Positions 15,363-23,204 of a DNA stretch of 25,859 nucleotides are shown here, one piece after another (position 1 is the stretch's first letter; the number at the start of each line of letters is the position of its first letter). This stretch comes from Desulfovibrio sp. UBA4079 (lineage in GTDB: Bacteria > Desulfobacterota > Desulfovibrionia > Desulfovibrionales > Desulfovibrionaceae), in assembly GCA_002382645.1 (NCBI GenBank), contig DFYP01000120.1:1-25859 (forward strand), in the 5' to 3' direction. The notes under the pieces were generated by a model. It worked only from the letters and a program-made list of their open reading frames with translations. It had not been told where the DNA came from and ran no database searches. Both the position numbers and the translations under genes were made by a program.

Positions 15363-15400
15363 CCGGAGGGGCGGGATGGCCCCGCCTCTCCGGTTTTTTT
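15363..15400 (+). terminator. Rho-independent terminator after tmcA
   Basis: CCGGAGGGGCGGG pairs with CCCCGCCTCTCCGG across a short ATGG loop, with one imperfect pair, and is followed by seven Ts (15394-15400). It closes the tmc operon. The Rrf2 gene starts only 36 bases after it. Confidence 0.85.
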
Positions 15401-15435
15401 CTTTGCCCCCAACCATCTGGCAGGAGGCAGCCCTC

Positions 15436-15936
15436 ATGCACCTGTCCACGCGAAGCCGCTACGGTGTGCGTATCATTCTGGACGTGGCCCGGCACCAGAC
15501 CGACGGCCCGGTGAAGGTCTCGGACATCGCCCTGCGCCAGAACATCTCGCACAAGTACCTGGAGAAGATCATCATCCAGCTCAAGGCCGGGGACTTCCTC
15601 AAGAGCGTCCGCGGCTGCCGGGGCGGCATTCTCCTGGCCCGGCCCGAGGACGAGATCACGGCCGGCGACCTGGTGCGCGTCCTGGAGGGGAAGCGAGCCC
15701 TCACAGACTGCTCGGACCCCGGCCGGCGCTGCGTGCCCTGCCAGCGCACCCGCGGCTGCCCGGCCCAGCGGCTCTGGGCCAAGGCCAGCGAGGCCCTGTT
15801 CGGGACCCTGGACCGCATCACCATGGAAGACGTGCTCTCCTGGCAGGAAGACATGGAGCAGACCTCCTCGGCCTTCTGCCGCCTGCCCGGCGAGATTCCC
15901 GGCCGCGGCACGACCTCGGCACCGGCGCTGTTCTGA
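15436..15936 (+). CDS. Rrf2-family transcription regulator with Fe-S cysteines
   Basis: This 166-residue protein belongs to the Rrf2/IscR family. It begins MHLSTRSRYGVR, has the winged-helix DNA-binding part (about 1-70) with the VRG-x2-GG wing, and a Cys cluster at C92, C99, C102 and C108 where IscR holds its [2Fe-2S]. Cys61 in the wing is unusual. The start at 15436 follows AGGAGG with 8-base spacing; the upstream ATG at 15376 lies inside the tmcA terminator and is rejected. There is almost no space for a promoter after that terminator, so expression may depend on readthrough from tmc or on a promoter inside tmcA. A regulatory role at tmc or Fe-S genes is inferred from position only. Confidence 0.88.
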   Translation: MHLSTRSRYGVRIILDVARHQTDGPVKVSDIALRQNISHKYLEKIIIQLKAGDFLKSVRGCRGGILLARPEDEITAGDLVRVLEGKRALTDCSDPGRRCVPCQRTRGCPAQRLWAKASEALFGTLDRITMEDVLSWQEDMEQTSSAFCRLPGEIPGRGTTSAPALF

Positions 15937-15957
15937 GCCCGGGGCCAGGACACGGCG

Positions 15958-15991
15958 AAAACGCCGGCCGCATTGCTGCGGCCGGCGTTTT
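15958..15991. terminator. Bidirectional terminator between Rrf2 gene and asnS
   Basis: There is a perfect 15-base stem, AAAACGCCGGCCGCA (15958-15972) with TGCGGCCGGCGTTTT (15977-15991), and a TTGC loop. It has T-runs in both directions, so it ends transcription of the converging Rrf2 and asnS genes. Confidence 0.9.
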
Positions 15992-16009
15992 TGTCTGCTG
16001 GGCGGCGGC

Positions 16010-17395
16010 CTAGAATTCCAGGTGCCGGGGGGTGCGCGGGAAGGGGATCACGTCGCGGATGTTGGTCACGCCCGTGACGAGCATGAGCAGGCGCTCGAAG
16101 CCCAGGCCGAAGCCCGCGTGGGGCACGCTGCCGAAGCGCCGGGTGTCCAGGTACCACCAGTACTGTTCGCGGGACAGGCCCAGTTCGGCCACGCGGCGCT
16201 CGAGCACGTCGAGGCGCTCCTCGCGCTGGCTGCCGCCCACCAGCTCGCCGATGCGCGGCACGAGCAGATCCATGGCCGCCACGGTGCGGCCGTCGTCGTT
16301 CATCCGCATGTAGAAGGCCTTGATCTCCTTGGGATAGTCGAAGACGATCACCGGCCGCCGGAAGTGCTCCTCGCAGAGGAAGCGCTCGTGCTCGGTCTGA
16401 AGGTCCGAGCCGTAGCTCGTGGGGAACTCGAAGGCCTTGCCGGACTTGCCCAGGATGCCCACGGCCTCGGTGTAGGGCAGGCGCACGAAGGGCTGGGCCA
16501 GCACCCCTTCCAGGGTGGGCATGAGGTCCTTGTCCACGAAGTTGGCGAACAGGGCCACATCCTCGGCGCAGCGCTCCAGGGCCCAGCGCACGCAGTATTT
16601 CACCAGGTCCTCGGCCAGGTCCATGTCGTCGGTGAGATCGGCGAAGGCCATCTCCGGCTCGATCATCCAGAACTCGGCGCAGTGCTTGGGCGTGTTGGAA
16701 TTCTCGGCCCGGAACGTGGGCCCGAAGGTGTACACGTCGCCCAGGGCCAGGGCCAGAAGCTCGGCCTCCAGCTGGCCCGAGACCGTGAGCTGCGCGGGCT
16801 TGCCGAAGAAGTCCGCCTCGGCCAGGGCCGCCGGGCTCATGCCCGCGCACTTGGCCGGGTCCAGGTTGCTCACCCGGAACATCTCGCCCGCGCCCTCGCA
16901 GTCCGAGCCCGTGAGGATGGGCGTGTGCACGTGGAAGAAGCCGCGCTCGCGGAAGAACTGGTGCGTCGCAAAGGCCAGCTCCGAGCGCAGCCGGAACATG
17001 GCCCCGTACTTGTTGGTGCGCGGCCGCAGATGGGCGATGGTCCGCAGGAACTCGTCGGTGTGCCGCTTCTTCTGGAGCGGGAAGGCCTCCTGGTCGGCCG
17101 CGCCGATGAGCGTGAGGCCTGTGGCCTTGAGTTCCCATTTCTGGCCCTTGCCCGGCGAGGGCACCAGGTCGCCGGTGAGGGCCACGGACGCGCCCGTGCC
17201 GATGGACTCCAGGGTCTGCACGATCTCCGGGGTGTGGTCCATGACCGCCTGGAGGTTCTTCAAACAGGAGCCGTCGTTCAGCTCCAGAAAGGAGAAGCCC
17301 TTGGAATCGCGCTTGGTGCGCACCCAGCCCTTGACCAGGACCCCGGCCAGCGGGGTTTCCGCGGTCAGGGCCGCGGCGATCTTGATCCGTTTCAT
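16010..17395 (-). CDS. asnS: Asparagine-tRNA ligase
   Basis: This 461-residue class IIb aminoacyl-tRNA synthetase charges tRNA-Asn with asparagine in the cytoplasm. An N-terminal OB-fold anticodon domain (about 15-105, with VLVKGWVRTKRDSKG) leads to the class II core. That core contains SGQLEAE, motif 2 (FRAENSNTPKHCAEFWMIEPEMA region) and motif 3 (GFGLGFERL) near the C-terminus. The ENSNT-H-EFWMIE context and overall length fit AsnS rather than AspS. The ATG at 17395 overlaps the TGA of the upstream metallo-beta-lactamase-fold gene (ATGA), so translation is coupled. A bidirectional terminator lies after the stop. The presence of AsnS suggests direct charging is possible in this organism. Confidence 0.96.
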   Translation of the reverse strand: MKRIKIAAALTAETPLAGVLVKGWVRTKRDSKGFSFLELNDGSCLKNLQAVMDHTPEIVQTLESIGTGASVALTGDLVPSPGKGQKWELKATGLTLIGAADQEAFPLQKKRHTDEFLRTIAHLRPRTNKYGAMFRLRSELAFATHQFFRERGFFHVHTPILTGSDCEGAGEMFRVSNLDPAKCAGMSPAALAEADFFGKPAQLTVSGQLEAELLALALGDVYTFGPTFRAENSNTPKHCAEFWMIEPEMAFADLTDDMDLAEDLVKYCVRWALERCAEDVALFANFVDKDLMPTLEGVLAQPFVRLPYTEAVGILGKSGKAFEFPTSYGSDLQTEHERFLCEEHFRRPVIVFDYPKEIKAFYMRMNDDGRTVAAMDLLVPRIGELVGGSQREERLDVLERRVAELGLSREQYWWYLDTRRFGSVPHAGFGLGFERLLMLVTGVTNIRDVIPFPRTPRHLEF

Positions 17396-18138
17396 GCATG
17401 GTCCTTTGTTGTCGTGACGCCGTCCGGCAGGTCCAGGCGGTCCCCGGGACGGCGGTAGAGAAACACGGAAGAGCCCCCGGCGGCAAGGGCCGGGGCCGCG
17501 TCGGCCAGCCAGGCCGTGCGGCCGAAGGCGTGCATGGGCACGAGCACCCGGGGCCGCACCCTGACGGCGAACTCCGGGCCTCCGGCCAGGTTGGGCAGCC
17601 TGCGGTCCACGTTGGTGAAAGCGATGTCCACGGGCCTTGCCGCGATGCGCTCCAGGGCCGCGCTGAAGAATCCGGCGGTGAAGGCCTTCTCGGCCGGGGA
17701 CGCCGTGTCCCAGACCCAGGCGGCCAGGTCCCCGCCGTGGTACAGCCGCAGGCCCTCGACCTCCAGGACAAAGGCCAGGCCCAGGTCGTTGGAGGCCAGG
17801 GTCTCGATGCCGATGCCGTTGATCCCGCCCGTCTGGTCCGGCTCCAGCACCAGGGCGCCCGCGGGCACGCTCGCCGGATAGAGGTCGGCCACGTCGTCGG
17901 AGAACACGAAGCAGGCGCCGGCGGCCTCGGCGCACACCGAGGCCAGGTCCGGGTGGCAGTGGTCCGTGTGGCTGTGGGAGACAAAGGCGGTCACGTTGCG
18001 GCCGCGCAGCTCCGGGGCCAGGGCCGCGGCCGAGCGCTTGGGCAGGTATTGCGGGGCCGGGCAGTCGAACAGCAGGGTGTGCTCCCCGGCATGGACCACG
18101 AAGCAGTTGTGGAAGATGTAGACCACCTGGGCGCGCAT
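17392..18138 (-). CDS. Metallo-beta-lactamase-fold hydrolase (UlaG-like)
   Basis: This 248-residue cytoplasmic protein has the metallo-beta-lactamase fold. It has the di-metal signature HSHTDH (His55, His57, Asp59, His60) and further candidate ligands in YHGGD and MHAFGR. The N-terminus (IFHNCFVVHAGEHTLLFD) resembles UlaG-like lactonases and related Zn-dependent hydrolases. The reaction is not identifiable. ATG 18138 begins directly at the first conserved strand; a longer frame from 18324 runs through the ftsY promoter and is rejected. No ribosome-binding site is visible, because a perfect 11-base dyad abuts the start codon. Its stop overlaps the asnS start, so asnS expression depends on this gene's transcript. 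Confidence 0.85.
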   Translation of the reverse strand: MRAQVVYIFHNCFVVHAGEHTLLFDCPAPQYLPKRSAAALAPELRGRNVTAFVSHSHTDHCHPDLASVCAEAAGACFVFSDDVADLYPASVPAGALVLEPDQTGGINGIGIETLASNDLGLAFVLEVEGLRLYHGGDLAAWVWDTASPAEKAFTAGFFSAALERIAARPVDIAFTNVDRRLPNLAGGPEFAVRVRPRVLVPMHAFGRTAWLADAAPALAAGGSSVFLYRRPGDRLDLPDGVTTTKDHA

Positions 18139-18165
18139 GGCCCGGGATGAACCACATCCCGGGCC
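18139..18165. promoter_or_regulatory. Perfect 11-base dyad touching the start codon
   Basis: GGCCCGGGATG (18139-18149) and CATCCCGGGCC (18155-18165) are exact reverse complements with a 5-base spacer. On the minus strand the repeat ends exactly at the ATG of the metallo-beta-lactamase-fold gene, where the ribosome-binding site should be. It could be an operator or an mRNA hairpin controlling translation of that gene and asnS. There is no T-run to make it a terminator. Confidence 0.6.
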
Positions 18166-18189
18166 AAAAGGCAACCCGCTGCCTGCGCC

Positions 18190-18219
18190 TTGCTCAACCG
18201 TCCCGGCATGGGCTACAAC
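18190..18219 (+). promoter_or_regulatory. Likely ftsY promoter
   Basis: TTGCTC (18190-18195), 18-base spacer, TACAAC (18214-18219). Both boxes match consensus at four of six positions. The leader would be about 26 bases and includes GGGGAG before the ATG at 18252. Confidence 0.45.
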
Positions 18220-18251
18220 CGGGGGCCTGAACAACCTTTCTGGGGAGACCA

Positions 18252-19538
18252 ATGGGATTCTTTTCCTCGCTGAAAAAAATCTGGGGCAGCGGCGCTGCCC
18301 CTGCTCCGGCCGCGCCAGCCGCACCGGCCGCGGCCGCTCCGGCCGACTGGCAGAACGCCCTGACCCTGGCCCTGCGCCAGGCCGAGCCCCGGCTTTCGGT
18401 CTGGCTCGGCCATGTGCTCTCGGGCGTCACCGAGGCCGGGCCGCTGCTGCGCGAACGCCTGCTGTTCCTGTTCCAGGCCCTGGGCGCGCCCGAGGCCGAG
18501 GCCGTGAAGTTCGTCACCGAGTTCGAGGCCTGGCTCGCGGCCATGGGCTACCGCACGGTGGAGGAGTTCCGCTCCGAGCTGCAATACCGCCTGGCCCTGG
18601 CCCTGGACCTGGAGGACGAGGAGGACGAGCGCGACCGCCTGTTCCTCAAGCTCTCCGAGGGCCTGGCCAAGACCCGCGAGCAGATCACCAAGCGCATCGA
18701 CGGGCTCCTGGCCGGAAACCGGACCATTGACGAGACCTTCTGGGAAGAGCTCGAGGAAATCCTGATCATGGCCGACGTGGGCTTCGAGGCCGCGGCCAGG
18801 CTCATGGACAACCTGCGCGCCCGGGTGCGCAAGGCCGGGGTGACCGAGGCCCAGGGCTTTCGCGCCCTGCTCCAGGAGGAGCTGGCCGAGATCTTCAAGA
18901 CGCCCAAGCGCATCCAGGCCGTGAACCCGCCCGAGGTGGTCATGATGATCGGGGTCAACGGCGTGGGCAAGACCACGACCATCGCCAAGCTGGCCCACCG
19001 CGCCAAGCTCCAGGGCCGCAAGGTGCTCATCGCCGCGGGCGACACCTTCCGGGCCGCGGCCATCGAGCAGCTGGAGATCTGGGCCAAGCGCGTGGGCGCG
19101 GGCTTCTTCGCCAAGCAGGCCGGGGCCGACCCCGCGGCCGTGGCCTTCGAGGCCATGGACAAGGCCGTGACCGAGGGCTACGACCTCCTGCTCCTGGACA
19201 CGGCCGGACGCCTGCACACCAAGACCAACCTCATGGAAGAATTGAAGAAAATAAAGAGGGTCCTGGACAAAAAGCATCCCGGCGCGCCGCACCGCAGCGT
19301 GCTGGTCATCGACGCCACCACGGGCCAGAACGCCCTGTCCCAGACCAAGCTCTTTCAGGAGGCTGTGGGCGTGGACGAGATCGTGCTCACCAAGCTCGAC
19401 GGCACGGCCAAGGGCGGCGTGGTGGTGGCCGTGACCCTGCAGTACCAGGTGCCCATCAGCTTCGTGGGCCTGGGCGAAAAGATGGAGGATTTGCGGCCCT
19501 TCAACGGCCAGGACTTCGCCAAGGCGCTATTGGGCTGA
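18252..19538 (+). CDS. ftsY: Signal recognition particle receptor FtsY
   Basis: This 428-residue SRP GTPase docks ribosome-SRP complexes at the inner membrane for cotranslational insertion. An Ala/Pro-rich N-terminal stretch (about 14-35) and a short acidic, helical A region (to about 130, with DLEDEEDERDR) precede the N domain (about 140-220) and G domain. The GTPase motifs are GVNGVGKTTT (234-243), DTFRAAA, DTAGR (316-320) and TKLD (380-383), and the typical GLGEKMEDLRPF closes the protein. The start follows GGGGAG and encodes the amphipathic MGFFSSLKKIW helix. Its last 12 bases overlap the end of a convergent AT-rich gene. Confidence 0.97.
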   Translation: MGFFSSLKKIWGSGAAPAPAAPAAPAAAAPADWQNALTLALRQAEPRLSVWLGHVLSGVTEAGPLLRERLLFLFQALGAPEAEAVKFVTEFEAWLAAMGYRTVEEFRSELQYRLALALDLEDEEDERDRLFLKLSEGLAKTREQITKRIDGLLAGNRTIDETFWEELEEILIMADVGFEAAARLMDNLRARVRKAGVTEAQGFRALLQEELAEIFKTPKRIQAVNPPEVVMMIGVNGVGKTTTIAKLAHRAKLQGRKVLIAAGDTFRAAAIEQLEIWAKRVGAGFFAKQAGADPAAVAFEAMDKAVTEGYDLLLLDTAGRLHTKTNLMEELKKIKRVLDKKHPGAPHRSVLVIDATTGQNALSQTKLFQEAVGVDEIVLTKLDGTAKGGVVVAVTLQYQVPISFVGLGEKMEDLRPFNGQDFAKALLG

Positions 19539-20339
19539 CTGATTCAGTATTTCCAGGCAACGCGTAGCAGTCAGCGCCGCCTTATGATAACAACCGCCCT
19601 CTTTTAACAAATAATCTCGAAATTGCGTCAACTTGGAAATCAGAAGTTTTTCATTCTCTTTCGCGCGTTGTATGAATTCAAGTTCTGTATCTTTTCTCGT
19701 AATTTTTAGATCCCCGGACATTGGAAGATCAATTTCTTTAAAATGATACTCATTTAACAACCTCATGGAACTATAAAGGCATATCTCTTTTATCGATTTA
19801 TCTGAATCATCAACACCTATTTTGCTCCTAAAAATATTTGCAATTCTCGGAATAAGAAATTCCAATTTACCATATGCGTTGCTACAACAGCGCGATATCT
19901 TAGTGCCATCGCCATCAACAAATGGAAATGATTCTTGCATTGACTCAACAGCTAAATCTATAGATATTGAACAAGCACTATCAAGAAATAGCTGGCTTTC
20001 ATTGATCAAAGAAATAAATTCTTCATATTCTTCATATGGAACTGGAACATCCAAAAAACCGACATCCGGCTCAAATGCAGCTTTACCCCATTTTTCTTTA
20101 ATCTTAAAAAGTTGCGTTATGATCTTTGTGAATACATCACGTTGATGCTCAAAAAAAAGAGATACGCGCAACTGATTGGAACTAAATTTTTCTTTCAGCA
20201 ACTCCATTCGTTGAGAGTACTCATACTGGATGGATTGTTTAATCTTTTCAGAAAGCCAACTTCGCATTATAAGACTAACCAACCCGCCAAAAAAACTCCC
20301 ACAAATGCTAGAAATGATGACAATGTAAATTTCCTGCAT
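19527..20339 (-). CDS. AT-rich orphan protein with N-terminal membrane helix
   Basis: I do not recognise this 270-residue protein. An N-terminal hydrophobic segment (about 4-26, IYIVIISSICGSFFGG...) is followed by a mostly helical, charged cytoplasmic-type region with coiled-coil character and a CC pair near the middle. Base and codon use (AAA, ATA, TTT-rich) differ sharply from the flanking GC-rich genes, a sign of recent transfer. It ends inside the convergent ftsY gene, using TAG at 19527-19529. The ATG at 20339 follows a weak AGGCGG; a TTG at 20345 is an alternative. It lies 50 bases after rluA on the same strand. No integrase, repeats or toxin-antitoxin partner is seen. A single-gene defence or phage-derived function is possible but unsupported. 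Confidence 0.8.
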   Translation of the reverse strand: MQEIYIVIISSICGSFFGGLVSLIMRSWLSEKIKQSIQYEYSQRMELLKEKFSSNQLRVSLFFEHQRDVFTKIITQLFKIKEKWGKAAFEPDVGFLDVPVPYEEYEEFISLINESQLFLDSACSISIDLAVESMQESFPFVDGDGTKISRCCSNAYGKLEFLIPRIANIFRSKIGVDDSDKSIKEICLYSSMRLLNEYHFKEIDLPMSGDLKITRKDTELEFIQRAKENEKLLISKLTQFRDYLLKEGGCYHKAALTATRCLEILNQSAQ

Positions 20340-20389
20340 TACCAAACCGCCTGTAATAGTTCCGGCATCTTCAGCAACGCAATGCCCAT

Positions 20390-21211
20390 TTAATCAAGCC
20401 AATCTAATAGCACCTCAAAATGACTCAGTCCCGGAAACTCCAGCCTGCCGTGATGCAGGTGGAGCCGCCCCTCCTCCCCTTCGCCGTAGAGCGGATCACC
20501 CACAATGGGATGGAGGATGTGCGCCAGATGGGCCCGGATCTGGTGCCGCGCGCCCTTGTGGATCACGGCCTTGACCAGGGTCTGGTCCTGGTCCGCAAGG
20601 TAGTCCACCGGCTCCACCCGGGTCCAGCGCAGCGGGCTCTCGTCCTCCTGGGGCAGGACTTTGGTCGTCTTGGTGTTGTCCGTGTGGAGCGCGTTCTTCA
20701 CGGTCACGGGCCATTCCAGGCAGCCGTGCACCCGGGCCGCATACTCCTTGGTCACCTGGCCCGCGTCCTCCAGCTCGTAGTAGCGCGCGGCGGCCTCGGG
20801 GGTGAGCGCGGCCAGCACAATGCCCGAGGTGAGCTGGTCCAGCCGGTTCAGGAGCACGGCGTTCTTCCCGGGCAGCAGCTCGGGCAGGAGCCGCTCCAGG
20901 CTCGGGTTGTCCCGGCCCGCGATGGCCGCGCTGTGCAGGCCAGCGGGCTTGAACAGGGCCGCGTAATCGCCCTGCGTCTCCAGGACCCGGGCCCCGGCCA
21001 CCGGAGATTCGGCGCTTTCCCGCTGCCGCAGCTCGATGCGCTGGCCCGCAGTCACGCAAAAACCCTTGGCCCGGGCCCGGCCGTCCACCAGGACCACACC
21101 CTGCTCCCAGGCCCGCCGCCGCTCGCGCAGCGAGGACCCGGGCAGGACCAGGACCAGGGCCTGGTCCAGCCGCGCGCCGTGGAGATCATCCGGAACAATG
21201 GCCGCTTCCAT
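20390..21211 (-). CDS. RluA-family pseudouridine synthase
   Basis: This 273-residue protein converts uridine to pseudouridine in rRNA or tRNA. The N-terminal part (about 10-65) looks like an S4-type RNA-binding domain. The catalytic domain has the RluA signature NRLDQLTSG (122-130), with catalytic Asp125, then VTKEYAA and the C-terminal HQIRAHLAHI. RNA target and exact paralogue are not clear. ATG 21211 is preceded by GAGAGGG; the longer frame from 21250 adds 13 unlikely residues. The last dozen codons (to LLDWLD) are AT-richer than the rest and lie next to the AT-rich orphan gene, so an insertion may have altered the 3' end. Confidence 0.88.
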   Translation of the reverse strand: MEAAIVPDDLHGARLDQALVLVLPGSSLRERRRAWEQGVVLVDGRARAKGFCVTAGQRIELRQRESAESPVAGARVLETQGDYAALFKPAGLHSAAIAGRDNPSLERLLPELLPGKNAVLLNRLDQLTSGIVLAALTPEAAARYYELEDAGQVTKEYAARVHGCLEWPVTVKNALHTDNTKTTKVLPQEDESPLRWTRVEPVDYLADQDQTLVKAVIHKGARHQIRAHLAHILHPIVGDPLYGEGEEGRLHLHHGRLEFPGLSHFEVLLDWLD

Positions 21212-21261
21212 GCCCTCTCTGTACGGCCGAACCAACGTCCCTGCAAGCAAGCGCTCAGTCT

Positions 21262-21290
21262 TTGACGCCTGGGCGGAAAGAACCTAAACA
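21262..21290 (+). promoter_or_regulatory. Promoter of the cyclodeaminase-transporter-helicase operon
   Basis: TTGACG (21262-21267), 17-base spacer, TAAACA (21285-21290). The -35 matches five of six positions and the -10 three of six. The leader would be about 45 bases and contains a hairpin. Confidence 0.5.
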
Positions 21291-21310
21291 GGGGCATCGG
21301 CGGCCCCTGT
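21288..21310 (+). promoter_or_regulatory. Hairpin at the start of the operon leader
   Basis: ACAGGGGC (21288-21295) and GCCCCTGT (21303-21310) are perfect reverse complements with a 7-base loop. It overlaps the proposed -10 end and transcription start, so it may be an operator or a 5'-end stem of the mRNA. Confidence 0.4.
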
Positions 21311-21342
21311 CCCGCCCCAATCCGACCCTCAAGGAGCCTCTC

Positions 21343-22332
21343 ATGCCCTTTGACGTGCTCTGGCTCTCCCAGGCCGACCTGGATTCCCTGGGTCTCGGCA
21401 TGCCCGAGATCATGAACGCCGTGGAGCAGGGCTTCGCCTGCCTGGGCCGCGGCCAGGCCGAGATGCCCGCCAAGATCGGCATCCACCCCCGCGAGGACTG
21501 CTTCATCCACGCCATGCCCTGCTGGCTCGGCGGGGACCTGGACCGCTGCGGCATCAAGTGCGTGTCCGGCTATCCCCCGAACCAGAAAAAGGGCCTGCCC
21601 TACATCACCGGCGTCATGGTCCTCATCGATCCCGAAACCGGGCTGACCCGCTCGGTCATGGACGCGGGCTGGGTCACGGCCTGGCGCACGGGCGCGGCCT
21701 CGGGCGTGTACGCCAAGCACTTCGGCAACCCCGCCTCCGAGGTGGTCTCGGTCATCGGCCTGGGCGTGCAGGGCCGGGTGAACCTCCTGGCCTTCAAGGA
21801 AGTCTTCCCCAAGATCAAACAGGTGCGCTGCTTCGACCCCGTGGCCGGACAGCCCGAGCGCTTCCTCCAGGACATGCAGCCCCGGCTTCCGGGCGCGCAG
21901 TTCGTGGTCTGCGACGACGTGAAGTCCTGCGTGGCCGATGCCGACGTGGTGGTCACCTGCACGCCCATCGTGGAGAAGCCCAAACGCTTCCTGCCCCGGG
22001 CCTGGCTCAAGAAGGACGTGCTGGCCGTGTCCGTGGACTACGACTCGGCCTTTTCCGAGGACGTCATGGCCGCCACGCCCTGCTTTGTCTGCGACAACGC
22101 GGGCCAGTACCTCTGGACCCGGGACCAGGGCGTGTACTTCCAGAACGGCTACCCGGACAAGGGACAGGTCTACGCGGACATGGGCGCGATCTGCGCCGGG
22201 GACAAGCCGGGCGTGCGCCAGGGGTTGCGCGGGGCCGTGCTCATGGGCATCGCCAGCCACGACGTGATGACCGCGTCCCTGGCCTATGACCTGGCCAAGG
22301 CCAAGGGCCTGGGCACGGTGGTGCGGCTCTGA
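21343..22332 (+). CDS. Ornithine cyclodeaminase/mu-crystallin family oxidoreductase
   Basis: This 329-residue, NAD(P)-dependent cytoplasmic protein belongs to the ornithine cyclodeaminase/mu-crystallin family. Family members include ornithine cyclodeaminase, alanine dehydrogenase and imine reductases. Visible signatures are KCVSGYPPN and ITGVMVLIDPETG in the substrate domain, AWRTGAASG with the conserved Arg-Thr, the Rossmann motif GLGVQGRVN, and Asp in SVDYDSAF. The exact substrate cannot be read from the sequence. AAGGAG precedes the ATG. The TGA overlaps the ATG of the transporter by one base (TGATG), so the two are translationally coupled. A link between an amino-acid enzyme and an exporter is plausible. 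Confidence 0.88.
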   Translation: MPFDVLWLSQADLDSLGLGMPEIMNAVEQGFACLGRGQAEMPAKIGIHPREDCFIHAMPCWLGGDLDRCGIKCVSGYPPNQKKGLPYITGVMVLIDPETGLTRSVMDAGWVTAWRTGAASGVYAKHFGNPASEVVSVIGLGVQGRVNLLAFKEVFPKIKQVRCFDPVAGQPERFLQDMQPRLPGAQFVVCDDVKSCVADADVVVTCTPIVEKPKRFLPRAWLKKDVLAVSVDYDSAFSEDVMAATPCFVCDNAGQYLWTRDQGVYFQNGYPDKGQVYADMGAICAGDKPGVRQGLRGAVLMGIASHDVMTASLAYDLAKAKGLGTVVRL

Positions 22333-23204
22333 TGGCCGGATACCTCCTGGTGCTCTGCGCGGCCGTGCTCTGGGGACTCATCGGCCCGCTGTCCAAGTTC
22401 CTCTTTGCCGAGGGCATCACACCCCTGGAAGTGGCCTTCTGGCGCTCGGTCATCGGCTGGGGCCTGTTCGCGGCCCAGGCCCTGTTCCGCGGGGCGGGCC
22501 GGGCCAGGACCAGCGACCTGCCCGTGCTGGCGGCCTTCGGCCTGGTGGGGGTTTCGCTGTTCTACGGCTCGTACCAGATCGCCATCGGCCTGGTGGGCGC
22601 GGCCCTGGGCTCGGTGCTCCTGTACACGGCCCCGGCCTGGGTGGCCCTGCTCTCGCGCATGGTCCTGGGCGAGTCCATGACCCCGGGCAAGCTGGCCGCG
22701 GTGGGCGCCACCATCTTCGGGGTGGCCTGCGTGAGCCTGTCCGGCGGCGGAACCATCGAGCCCTCGGCCCTGGGCGTGCTGGCCGGGCTCACGGCCGGGT
22801 TCACCTACGCGCTCTACTACATCTTCGGCAAGAAGTACCTGGGCCGCTACGAGACGGCCACCATCTTCCTCTACGCCCTGCCCGTGGGCGCGCTGGGGCT
22901 CTGGCCCTTCGTGGAGTTCACGCACAAGAGCGCCACGGCCTGGGCCTTCCTCCTCCTGCTCTCGGCCACCACCACCTGGGGAGCCTATTCCGTGTACTAC
23001 GCGGGCCTGCGCCGCCTGGAGGCCACCCGCGCCGCGGTGGTGGCCACCCTGGAGCCCGTGGTCGCGGCCTGGCTGGCCTGGTGGTGGTGGGACGAGCGCT
23101 TCGGCCCGGCCGGCTACCTGGGCAGCGGCCTGATCCTCTCGGCCGTGCTGCTCATGGTGGCCGAGGGAGCCCGCCGCCAGCGCGGCCTGGGAGAGCCTGC
23201 GTGA
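22332..23204 (+). CDS. EamA/DMT-family membrane transporter
   Basis: This 290-residue polytopic inner-membrane protein has about ten hydrophobic helices in two EamA repeats (about 1-135 and 145-280). It belongs to the drug/metabolite transporter superfamily, whose members export amino acids or other small metabolites. The substrate is unknown. The N-terminal AAVLWGLIGPLSKF and the repeat-2 YALYYIFGKKYL are typical. Its ATG overlaps the upstream TGA, and its TGA overlaps the GTG start of the helicase (GTGA), so the three genes form a tightly coupled operon. The C-terminal tail is basic and short. Confidence 0.9.
   Translation: MAGYLLVLCAAVLWGLIGPLSKFLFAEGITPLEVAFWRSVIGWGLFAAQALFRGAGRARTSDLPVLAAFGLVGVSLFYGSYQIAIGLVGAALGSVLLYTAPAWVALLSRMVLGESMTPGKLAAVGATIFGVACVSLSGGGTIEPSALGVLAGLTAGFTYALYYIFGKKYLGRYETATIFLYALPVGALGLWPFVEFTHKSATAWAFLLLLSATTTWGAYSVYYAGLRRLEATRAAVVATLEPVVAAWLAWWWWDERFGPAGYLGSGLILSAVLLMVAEGARRQRGLGEPA

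Noticed and set aside
15376..15435. Longer Rrf2 start at 15376
   Set aside because: It lies inside the tmcA terminator hairpin and adds residues absent from the family; AGGAGG supports 15436.
19551..20385. Direct repeats flanking the AT-rich gene
   Set aside because: Only CAACGC is shared near both ends, which is too short to support a target-site duplication.
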